Source of the DNA: Davidsoniella eucalypti
Taxonomy: Eukaryota > Ascomycota > Sordariomycetes > Microascales > Ceratocystidaceae
Length of the DNA stretch: 64,000 bases
Assembly: GCA_004009845.1 (NCBI GenBank)
Contig: RMBW01000135.1
Location: 1 to 64,000, forward strand
Direction: 5' to 3'
In this document: in pieces, positions 1 through 9,364 of the stretch
Layout: every line of letters begins with the position of its first letter
How positions within the stretch are numbered: position 1 is the stretch's first letter
Made by a program: the position numbers and the translations under genes
Notes under the pieces: model-generated
The model's database searches: none
What the model was told of the DNA's origin: nothing
The model's input: the letters and a program-made list of their open reading frames with translations, nothing else

Positions 1-91
1 AAAAGAGGATAGAGAGAAGAATATGTAAATGGTAGTAGTAATAATAAAAGCAAAGAGAACAGAAATAGTCGTTCTTGGTTGGTTTTTGTGT

Positions 92-1567
92 TTATAGAAA
101 GTATTCAGCCACGGGTTTCTTGGCCGGCATACCACGTGAGTCTTGTGGTGCCGCATTGAACACGCGATAACGTCTTCCAGGGGCCACGAGCGTGTTTCCA
201 GACGGACTCAATCTAAGGCCCGAGCCGGCACCAGCGCTCCGGCCAACATCGCCGTTACTACGCGCAAAGATGCCTAAGCCGGAAGCATCTTCAGTCATTT
301 CAAGCAGCGCAGCACATATTACACAGCGGTAGCAGTAGTTTGGTGCTGACCACACAGTGACGATCGTTGATTCGAACATTTCCTTAAAGCCTTCCATAAC
401 AAGTTGGTGTGCGCGCGCAACGAGAGAGAGATTGTTGTTGTGGTTGAAGCGGTGGACTGGGCCTGGGCCGAATAAGAATCCGGCGCCACGTGGTGATAGC
501 CCCCAGTCTTCGATGTCATCTGGGTCGCTCCAGAGTAGATCACACATGGCGCCGTCGTGCGGTACCTCCTGTTTCCGGTCCAACATGCGGATCTCGTCGA
601 CCGAGTGGACTAGCGGGCTTAAGCCGCCGTGAACACAAAGCACGGCTCCCGCTGGGTTTCCCATAGATCCGGAGCTCTCGCCTGAGGCCCCGGAGCCGGG
701 GGCACCGGTTTGCGGGCCGCTGTTGGCGGCAGGGCTTTTCGTAGTGTTTATGGGCGAGCTAGACATGTCGGCGCTCTCAAATGAGTAGTTCATCGCAAGC
801 GGATCGTGCTGGCGCATGAAGCGGTGGATACTGTTGTCGGGCCGTAAGTCTCGATCTCGGTGGTCGAGTCTTCCGGGGAGATGTTGTTGGATGCGCCGAG
901 CACGATGGCGGCAAGCGCAAGGTAGTCGAAGACGTCACAGCAGTAGCGCCACACGTTAGCATTGCCGTACTTGCGCATACATTCGTCGTAGAAGCCGTAT
1001 ACAGTCGTGATCTGGCGCGACTCGTGGTTGCCGCGGATAAGGGTCATGCGGTCTGGATAGCGCACTTTGAGGCAGAGGAGGAGCAGAAAGGTTTCGATAG
1101 AGTAGAAGCCGCGGTCGACGAAGTCACCTACAACAAGTGCTGTGTTAGCTACCGTACACAAGCACACTACAAGCACAGACAAAGCTTACCTAGGAAGAGA
1201 TAGTTGGTATCGGGGACATCACCGCCGACACGGAACAGCTCCATCAGATCGTGGAACTGGCCGTGAATGTCGCCGCAGATCTAGAAAGATGGAGATTAGC
1301 TACCAAACCCCCTCATTGCGCCCTTGCATATTCGATCCCGGCCAAACTTACTGATACCGGAGCCATTACTGTGACTACATTCTCCTCCTGCACCAGGATC
1401 TCACGCGCCCGATGGCACAGCTCGCGCACATGGTTTTCGGGAATCGGGCGGCATGCGCGCAACTGCTCGATGGCTCTATATAGAAGATAAACCCGGGGTT
1501 AGCAGGTGCGATCAGCATGCCTGGTCGTCAAAGACGAAGTGAAGGCGACATACTGGTCCAGATCCAT
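92..1567 (-). CDS. Ser/Thr protein phosphatase PP4 catalytic subunit (Pph3-like)
   Basis: A metallophosphatase of the PPP family, closest by eye to PP4 (Pph3/PPP4C), which acts in DNA-damage checkpoint recovery. The start ATG at 1567 opens MDLDQAIEQLRAC. Introns at 1553-1476, 1351-1281 and 1189-1128 have good GT-AG ends and join in frame. Visible metal and catalytic motifs are GDIHGQ, GDFVDRG, RGNHE and CVHGGLSP; the end KKPVAEYFL is the PP2A/PP4-type methylated tail. Two oddities. The frame holding residues up to the IVLGASNN stretch and the frame holding CVHGGLSP differ and overlap at 790-817. A GTATCC donor near 833 with a gap of 23, 56 or 155 nt would reconcile them, but none of these is a convincing intron. 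The usual YCYRCGN reads YCYRCVI. The insert before CVHGG is Ser/Gly/Pro-rich. Family assignment is firm; the middle of the model is not. Confidence 0.88.
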
Positions 1568-3479
1568 CGCAGGCGGTTGGCCGGCGTTTGTCGGGATTAC
1601 TGGCCTTCGGGTTAGGCTCAGGGTTTATTATGGAGGAAAAGCTCGATCTATGGATTAATAATGAAGAGGATAATGGTCTATGAGATAATGAGTATCAACC
1701 GTTGTTTTAAGCGCTCGTTAACATCCAAAATCGAAGAACTGAAAGATTAAGAGTTTAAGAGAGCGCGAGTTTGGGCGCGCCTAGCTAGAGCCGATAGAAA
1801 AAGTACCTGCGGAATAAATAAAAAAGCGAGCCTGTTTCTTCTGTTTCGTCCCGCTCTCATGACTGCTGCCAATTGCTCCTCCTATGCCGGGAAAACTTAA
1901 CTTTCTAGGTCTTCTACACAAGTCTATTATGTGCTTTTTTTAGTAGCCTCGTTGGCGTGGCGTTTTTAGGTGGCGTTTTTGGGGTCTTTTACTTTTTGTC
2001 TTTTTAGGTTCCCAGGGCTACTCTAATTGGCCAGCAACCAAAAAACGGATTAACACAGTCTCTATAATTGGTCCGATAAGCTGACAAGCTTCAGCCTTCG
2101 CTTACTTATGATACCTTAACACATACTTATATACAGATATACATACTTACATATTTGCTTTGGTTTCATTAACGAGCGCGGGGGAGCACTTACTTATACA
2201 TACTTTTTACTATGTATTATTACATGTGTGACCTGACATCTGACACCTGAGAAACTGAAAAAAAAAAATTAAGAAAAATAAGAAACCCTAATAGGGAAAT
2301 ACCGTAATGAAATGGATGACTAGCTGTATAACGTCTAACATGGTTCAAAAACTTAAAATCTAGTTCAGAAACCATCTAATTCATCCCATTAAATTCTTTT
2401 AAATAAGGCTGCCCTTGTTCTATCCTATTTTCGTTGTCATAAATCATCTACTGTGGCCAAAAACTTGGATGAGATTACCTCCACCTATAACAGTGCAATT
2501 ATCATTAGTTCTTGCAGCTGAAAAGGGCCCATTTCACAAGATAGGATATCTTGCTATGTACAGATGTATGTCAATGACAGTACTTGCCAATGTCTCTGAC
2601 TTATCTGTATGTAATGTACATATACATACTTTGTTCTTGGTAATGGCAGCCATCTTGTAGTCGAGTTCAATCCCCATTCTTGCTCATAAGCTTGTGACAC
2701 ATCTGGCAGCTTGCTAAAGATAAGATAAAATTTACAACTAATTGAACTGTGGCTGCGCGACTGATCCTCCCCGATATTTTCGTTCAATTTGCCGCCTCAG
2801 GCCGAAACAAAGCAACTAGCCAAATGGCTTGCTTTTTCTTCTGAACGACGGCAGAACGCCGCTGGCCGAAAGAGACCAAAAGCGGAGCAAACACACGGCC
2901 TCTCATTGGTTGAGGAACAAGTATTTTTTCCAGGGGCCTTAGAGCAGCCCAAAAAGAAAAAAAAAGATCGATGCCATTATGGCGAGAGCCGCATAATTGA
3001 TTTTTTTTCCTGGTGGCCTGAGATTCCGGAGAGAGGGAAGGAACCCTCTTTTTGCTAGCTGCTTTCTGCTCCGGTCCTCTCTCCCAGAATTGCAACTTCA
3101 GTAAGCGGAATTCCCGCCGGTCGACAAAAGCTACAACTGCCAAATTGCCTTGCATTCCCAATTCGCGAACATTCCTATACCAATTGGTCTCCATAAACAC
3201 AGAAAAAAGAAAGCATCATCGTCAATTGCATATCCTTTGTATTGCTTCATATACCTTCAGCGTTATTTATTCCTTTTTTTGTCACTTAAGCATTGCTACC
3301 GAAGCAAACTGCCGAACCACTCTCCCTTTCCAGCTCCGATCGTCCGGCCGGCTGTCGCATTTTCTCGACGTCATTTTTCTTTCGAATAAGCCCGTGTCAT
3401 CCAGTTCGTCCCTACCAAGCGCTTCTCTGTATACATACATAAAACACAGACATACACATAATATCATCTATTTCTTACG
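1568..3479. other. divergent intergenic region, PP4 gene / small membrane protein gene
   Basis: Shared upstream region of two divergently transcribed genes. It is AT-rich from about 1900 to 2420, with poly-A/T runs, and contains an inverted CCAAT box (ATTGG at 2905-2909). Open frames seen here on both strands are short and have no family features. No RNA gene was recognised. Confidence 0.5.
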
Positions 3480-3923
3480 ATGCCGCCTCATCTCCATCCT
3501 CGGTCTCGCATGACCTCAAGTCTCTTCGCGACGACGGTTGCCGCTAGTTTTCTCGTCGTCGGCTTACCACACGTTCTGCCATGTCCTCGAACCATGACAT
3601 ATGCCGATAGCAACATGTCTACGCCTTCCTCCTCCTCGTCATCTTCTTCACAAATCACAGAGTTTTACTATATCGATGAACAAGGCCGTAGACACCGCCG
3701 TAGAAGGCGGGACGACGCGCTGGCCTCTAAATCGACACAACAAGTACATAATGGCATGGTGCAGTTTGTACCAACAGAGGGTGATGCTGCACCGGCGGAT
3801 AAACCGAGAGAGTGTCCAGTGCCAAAACCAGGAGGAGTCATTGGAGAAATATTAGGGTTCAACAGGACAGAACATCATCCTCATAGCAACATGGGAGAAT
3901 CTAAATCACAGTCAAATATCTAA
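3480..3923 (+). CDS. small conserved fungal protein with N-terminal membrane anchor, function unknown
   Basis: Single-exon gene of 147 residues; ATG at 3480, TAA at 3921-3923. A basic N-terminus (HPRSR) is followed by one hydrophobic segment at about residues 13-34 (SLFATTVAASFLVVGLP), a pattern common in small mitochondrial inner-membrane proteins. Then come a Ser run, an Arg-rich stretch (GRRHRRRRRDD, about residues 69-79) and a conserved-looking C-terminal block ECPVPKPGGVIGEILGF (about residues 112-128). The general layout (anchor, Arg patch, CPVPKPGG block) looks familiar from ascomycete proteins without an assigned function, but I cannot name the family. Mitochondrial location is inference. 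An alternative start is the Met at residue 11. Confidence 0.7.
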   Translation: MPPHLHPRSRMTSSLFATTVAASFLVVGLPHVLPCPRTMTYADSNMSTPSSSSSSSSQITEFYYIDEQGRRHRRRRRDDALASKSTQQVHNGMVQFVPTEGDAAPADKPRECPVPKPGGVIGEILGFNRTEHHPHSNMGESKSQSNI

Positions 3924-4089
3924 TGCATTCCGACATATGGCCATGAGCCAATGCTAATCTTACAACAATATTGCTCTTATTGGATTTTTTATCTCGGTAT
4001 AATAATTCATGTGATAGTGACATACATAGTAATGTGTTTATCATCATATATTTCACACAATCTAATCTAAAGTATTGTGTTTAGGTTAA

Positions 4090-5060
4090 TGGCATATGTC
4101 GGCACCCCTGTTTTGCTTGTGTATCCGCCAGCTCATTGCCGTCCAAGCCCATGTGGCCTGGAATCTATCACTTGGATTCTTCTCCCCCGCCCAGCGGCCT
4201 GTTTTCGTTTGATACACTGAGATGTGCTGTTCTTGGTGGATGTGCTTCGGCGGTTCGCTATTCCTCGGTTATCCAGACGAAGCCAGATTTCCCCGGTACT
4301 CTGAGATGGCCCGCCTGGCGGCCCCGTGAGCCGCAAAAGTCTCTGTATCAGCCACCTCCATCCATTTACCTAGGGCTAGGTGGCCTTCTTCCAGGGTTCT
4401 GCATTCCATGATCACGCTCCGGTGTTGCCGTCTTCATTCTTTGAAACGTCTGAGTAGGCGATGATTGTTCCTGGGAAGGCCGCGTTCATTGACGAGCCAC
4501 TTTCGGGGCGGCATGTTCGGCGGGGTAGCGTTTGGTCTCATTCTGTCGTGCTTTTGCCTTGGGAGTAGGTTCCGCAATCTCATTGCCACTGGGTTTTACC
4601 CTCGCAATATATGCTTATCATCCAGTGTATGCCATCGTATAGCTTCTCTTCTTCTTTCGCCACTCGTTCAAACGGTGGGAGGCTTGCTGCGTGATGTATG
4701 CATTCATTCGGTGTCGTGCAATACATCGGTAGGGTTAACATTTTCGGAGGGCAATGTTGATCTTGTCTGTGGCTGTTCTCGTAGTCTCCGTTCCGGCCCA
4801 AGTGCTTGCGGCGTATAGTGTCTTGCTTAGAGCGTAGGCCGGCATTGCCTGGAGCACACTCTTCGTATCTGCCCCTTTGTAGTATCCGTCGAGATACCTC
4901 AAGCCGTTTGCCACACGGTTGATGCCCGCAGTCACGTGTGCGATGTGCCTATCAAAGAGAAGTTTAGAATCTAAATGCGGCCCCAACCAACAGAAGCATT
5001 GGTCGGAGCGGGTTCGATTATGCCTAACTCCTCTGCCGAGACGGATGGATTTCCGGGGAC
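4090..5060 (-). mobile_element. decayed LINE (Tad/I-like non-LTR retrotransposon), RT end and RNase H part
   Basis: The minus strand holds broken coding sequence of a non-LTR retrotransposon. At 4735-4990 it reads GPHLDSKLLFDRHIAHV followed by a helical block, the typical region after the reverse transcriptase palm in Tad-like elements. Further downstream are RNase H pieces: AYSDVSK near 4430, LDNRGIA near 4275, and PGHMGLDGNELAD near 4120-4160. These pieces lie in different frames with stops between them, so the copy is dead. The 5' part (gag, endonuclease, RT palm) is absent. A short (TTGA)n run lies just outside at 5067-5088. Confidence 0.75.
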
Positions 5061-5066
5061 CTCTTC

Positions 5067-5088
5067 TTGATTGATTGATTGATTGATT
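5067..5088. repeat. (TTGA)n simple repeat
   Basis: Five and a half tandem TTGA units lie between the minus-strand LINE relic and the tRNA gene. Such runs often mark ends of non-LTR elements, but orientation and origin cannot be fixed here. Confidence 0.8.
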
Positions 5089-5170
5089 ATTATTTAACGC
5101 CTACCAGGGACTCTCCTTCTGCGTAACATCACCACATGTTCTATCTAGCTTCTTACTCACAAAAAGCTAC

Positions 5171-5176
5171 AAAAAA
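5171..5176 (-). terminator. RNA polymerase III terminator of the tRNA-iMet gene
   Basis: Six T on the minus strand (A6 on plus), 15 nt past the discriminator base of the initiator tRNA gene. Another T5 follows at 5161-5165. T runs of this length are the standard pol III stop signal. Confidence 0.6.
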
Positions 5177-5191
5177 GTATTTTGTTACTCC

Positions 5192-5263
5192 TAGCAACAC
5201 CTCGTTTCGATCAAGGGACCTCCGGGTTATGAGCCCGGCGCGCTTCCACTGCGCCACGTTGCT
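5192..5263 (-). tRNA. initiator tRNA-Met (CAT anticodon)
   Basis: 72-nt intronless tRNA. Acceptor stem AGCAACG pairs with TGTTGCT (one G-U); D arm GCGC/GCGC; anticodon arm CCGGG-CTCATAA-CCCGG with anticodon CAT; 5-nt variable loop; T arm CCTTG-ATCGAAA-CGAGG; discriminator A at 5192. The A1-U72 pair and the ATCGAAA T-loop (A at position 54 in place of T) are eukaryotic initiator hallmarks and separate it from elongator Met. It lies between two LINE relics. Confidence 0.95.
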
Positions 5264-5277
5264 TAGAATGCTGATTC

Positions 5278-5278
5278 G

Positions 5279-5325
<47 letters not shown>

Positions 5326-5326
5326 G
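5278..5326. repeat. (GTT)16 microsatellite
   Basis: About 49 nt of uninterrupted GTT units, starting 15 nt upstream of the tRNA 5' end (tRNA on minus) and before the plus-strand LINE relic. It produces an artefactual Cys-only or Leu-only open frame. Confidence 0.95.
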
Positions 5327-5589
5327 CTCTTCCTAAACTATTACGAGTGGGTTACAACCAACCTTCCCTCCTACAACCCTCGGGGGGGTACCTTTGAGTT
5401 CGAGTACCTCCCCCTCCGTCCAAAGACGAACCTTTCCCCTTCGTCGTGGGTTTTAAGAGCGACCAGCACATATCCCCAATGCTGCTGTCCATTCTCGTTT
5501 TCTTTTTCGACACTTGTCGTCTTCGAAGCACCGTTTCGTGAGGCCTTGAGCCCGATTTCCCCTCTCGAGGGATGTTCTCACCAGCGACC

Positions 5590-6460
5590 GACCCCGCACC
5601 TTTTCGATCGTTGGTCTCCCGAGTCTATCCTCAGGGAGCCACACTCACAATCGGAGGGCAGCCTCTATTGGACGGAGTGAAAGAGACACCTCAGGCAGCT
5701 TACCACAAGGCTCGCCAGTGTCGCCCATTCTCTACTCACTGTACATGGCCCCCCTCTTCACCGAAAATCCAGTCAAGCTGAAGGGATATATGGATGACGG
5801 GGCCTAGAAAGTCACGGACGACACTCATGAAGGATGCATCACCCAGTTGAAGGACCACCTAGTAGCCACGACCAGATGGCTCTGCTAGACTATGCAGTCA
5901 AAAGAGAAGCCGTCAGATGGTATCAACCAGACCCAACACATCCACTCAAGAGAAGGAGTCATCCTAAGGTCGGAGTGGTCAGACAGGCCTTGGGAAATCT
6001 ATTGTTGCATACGGAACTTTCGACCCAGTTCCAGCGACACCAGACACCCCACCATCAGAAGCCATTCTGGTAGGCCCAGACAAAGCAGCAGCCGCAGCAA
6101 GACACCAACAACTACGACGAACAAGGCCACCCACTGATGTGTGGTTGTATACAGATGGGTCAAGGATGGAAAACGGATGGAGGATGGACCGCCTCACAGG
6201 GTACAAATCTCCTGCTCAAGGGAAACGAAAAGTGTGGCAGCATGAGGAAGTCACAGACACTGAAATCATAGCAATCTTACGAGGACTGAAAAGCCTGGAG
6301 ATGGCGTCCCTGAAGAACTGTGATACAGTTTGGCTTTGCCTGGACAATCAAGCGGCAATCGTCCGCTTGACCAACCCGAAGAATAAACCAGGCTCATCAC
6401 AGGCGGAAGTGGACAGAGCACCAAAGCCATCATCCAGGACGAAGCGCCGGAACTATTGAC
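5590..6460 (+). mobile_element. decayed LINE (Tad/I-like), reverse transcriptase and RNase H part, plus strand
   Basis: Plus-strand relic of a non-LTR retrotransposon. The RT palm block LPQGSPVSPILYSLYMAPLF lies near 5690-5760. The active-site box reads GYMDDGA near 5785-5805 (usually YADD) and is followed at once by a TAG stop. An RNase H domain starts near 6145 with YTDGSRMENG, and DNQAAIVRL lies near 6350. Frames change and stops intervene, so it is non-functional. It points in the opposite direction to the relic at 4090-5060, so the two are separate insertions. Confidence 0.75.
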
Positions 6461-7350
6461 CTAATAAGATGTGGTTGTGAGCGAAAATCTACAAGGCCAA
6501 CTACATGTAAACCTAATACTAACAGAGTGACTGATCCCAAACAACAGATATGTAACGTACATACATAGACTCAAGCTTGTTAAAATAGCCATGTTGAAGG
6601 GATATCTTTGTATTTACCCAGGCCAATATATGTATCTGTAGTTGTTCAATAGAAAGAAATAAATGATACATATAATTCAAGAAAGAGGCTTGCAAGGTTA
6701 AATTCAGGCTGCCATCGCCAATGCAAGTCTACGATTCACCTATCCTATTTTTCCTTCTCCATCTTTCGGTTCGATGCAGATATCTATAAAAGGTTGAATC
6801 GACTTTGTTGTTCAACTATATATTCTACTTGTACATCCATATTCTTCCTTTTGCCACCCCGTGATGCCCAAGGAGAAAAAAAAAATGGACAAGACAAGTG
6901 GTATCCAAACAATGTCAAAGAATATCAATGTGGCTGGGCAGAAACAAAGAACTGCAACGAAGCAAATCAAGTCGATACTACAGATCCAGGAAAGGTTCGT
7001 TTATAGTAGGAAATACGTAGTTGATCGACATCTGGCCTTGGCAGGAGGGGATAGCTCTAGCCTTTTTTTGTTTTCATTCTTCGCGAGTTAAATCATTGAG
7101 TTTGACAAAAAAGTATTGATCCCTCTGATTCAACTTGCTCGTACTGAAACCCTCTGTTTATCTCTGTTGAAGTGCGGTGCTTTGTGGTAATGCAAAGCAA
7201 CCTAGCTAAAACAATAGAAATAATCTCCCACCTCTAAGATGTAGATCCCCACAGGGAAAACAAAGCACCATATCTGATTCGTAGCCTCTTGTTTCAAAGG
7301 AAGTGATGTGATGTGGGTTCTAGATATGCGCTGACTAGGAGTCAAAAAAG
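6461..7350. other. gene-free spacer between LINE relic and MITE
   Basis: AT-rich sequence with short open frames only. No family, RNA gene or further repeat was recognised. Confidence 0.4.
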
Positions 7351-7352
7351 TA

Positions 7353-7847
7353 CTGTAGACAGGGTTAAGTTTTGTCGTGGGATCAGCGTGCAGATCGGTC
7401 TCTTGCAAGTAACTGTTTATTCTCGACATGTACACGGTATTATAACTGTACTATACACTGTATTAACCGATGTCAACATTATCATTAACAATCCCTTGTT
7501 TATTTCTATAATCAGGAAAATGATCATCATCTAGAGGCCTTAGTTGACTAACAAGAAGGACAGTGATGAAATTTGTTGCGATTAGTAGTTGTATGGTGGT
7601 CAAGTAGTATAATAGTCAAGTTGTATAGTAGTATATTAGTATAATGGTCTGGTGATATATTTGTATTGTTTTATAATTGTGTTGTGTTATAAGGAGAAAA
7701 AAGGTGTAAAAGGATAACTTTTGTTCAGAAAAGCGGGGAATTTTAAAAGTGGGGAAACTTGAGTAGGTACATGTCGAGGACAGCGAGTTACTTGCAAGAG
7801 ACCGATCTGCACGCTGATCCCACGACAAAACTTAACCCTGTCTACAG
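7353..7847. mobile_element. 495-bp MITE with perfect 62-bp terminal inverted repeats and TA target duplication
   Basis: The left end 7353-7414 and right end 7786-7847 are exact reverse complements over 62 bp, both beginning CTGTAGACAGGGTTAAG at the outer tip. A second, imperfect match (CTCGACATGTAC) extends the arms inward by about 20 bp. TA flanks both ends (7351-7352 and 7848-7849), as expected for Tc1/mariner/pogo-type insertion. The roughly 370-bp centre is AT-rich and non-coding, so the element needs a transposase in trans. Perfect arms suggest recent activity. Superfamily assignment rests only on the TA duplication and terminal structure. Confidence 0.9.
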
Positions 7848-7849
7848 TA

Positions 7850-9364
7850 ATCATTTGTTTACACAATTACGACCCTGACAAAAGCCGTGTAAGCACAAGG
7901 AGAGTAGGGCGAAATGGCCTGGTTCGAGAGGTCATGTGGCCAAAAGAGTTTTTCTGGTTCCATCTCAAAGCGCCATCTAGGATTAAACAAGAGATGGGTT
8001 CTCCCAACATATTATATCTATATATAAATATAAATATTATGGAAGGGGGGGTTACATAATTTTTCCTAAAGAAGAAAGCAAACCTAAAAAGGAACACGGA
8101 TTACGACCACCTTATATTTCTACAGCTACATTGAAATAATGATTATTGTTACGGTTGTATTCTAGGATTCTTTTTTAAACAAATTCCAGGTTCCGGAAAA
8201 TGCGAGGAGTCAGAAAAAAGGTGAAATTCCAATAGCAAAGAAAACAAGCTTGTGTTGAACCTCTTTACGACGTTAACAAAGCCAAAGCTCTTGCTTATAG
8301 ATCCGTGCCACTAACTAGAAGCTTGGGCAGGAGGAACTTATACAACTACAACTATATGCAGCACGGTGGCAGAGGAACCTACAACTAAAAGAAGCCCTGC
8401 GTCATTTGCATTAGAAGGTAAAAGATAAAAGAGCTCTGACTTTGGTAGTGAGTGATGTAGGTTTTGCCCTTTTGTGTTTTATTTGGTGATAAAATACAAA
8501 GTGATTACTGATGGAAATTATTGCTATTGTCAAGTTGACTACTGTTTGTAATAAATACATGTCTAGCGAATAAAAAGAAGAAGCTTTGATAAGAATTAAT
8601 TGTTTCTTTTATGTGCCTAGCTACAGAGAAAAAACGCTGTAAAATCTGCCGATTTCTGAGTGCCATCAGGAATAGAGGTGATGTTTGGCGACGAGCAAAG
8701 AAGATAAACGTCGAGAATAAAAAATAGGATTGAATAAAGATAATTTAGGTCAACAAGAAACTGATATTCCTCTAGCAGAGGAGACTTGTGCTATCTGAGA
8801 AAATCTCAAAGTAACAAAGAAAAGAAAAGAACAATAAGCGTGTACTGTTCCGCCATACTGTATAAGTGCCCTGGCCGCGCCGGACTAGGGCCTGTTCTAA
8901 TTGAAGAATCAAAGCTCAACTTGGGAGTGTATGAGTTTTTAGTTTTAAAGAGAGATGAAGTGTGTGAGAGTGTGTGTGCTGCGGCTAATCGCAGGCTGAT
9001 CTGGCCCTGGTTCCTTTCTGCCGGATAAAAACCTCAAAGATGAAAAATAAACAAAAAAAAAAAAGTACAAAAAAGACATTAACCGATGAAATGTAAAATT
9101 CAAAAACCCCCCAATGGGCAATGCAGGCGTCTGTTTTACCTTTGGAACGAGACGTACAAGCCGCTGACTGACCCGGAAACGCCAAGACGAATATGAGTAA
9201 TAAAAAAAGACGGAAATATCCCAATGAAAAAAGCCGTCATCAATGGGAGTGAAATGACAAGAGAAATAAAGATGAAATCAAAGGATGACAAGAATTAGGT
9301 GGTGGAGAAACAACAAAGGAAATCGTAGAAAACGCATGTGAAGACGATGTTTTGAGATGATGAT
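7850..9364. other. gene-free spacer
   Basis: AT-rich intergenic DNA downstream of the kinase gene. Only short open frames without family features; no RNA gene recognised. Confidence 0.4.

Noticed and set aside
2784..3200. Overlapping open frames on both strands in the PP4 upstream region
   Set aside because: Low-complexity composition, no domain, located in a promoter region between two divergent genes.
5136..5680. Open frames with Cys16 or Leu16 runs
   Set aside because: Produced by the (GTT)n microsatellite beside the tRNA gene.
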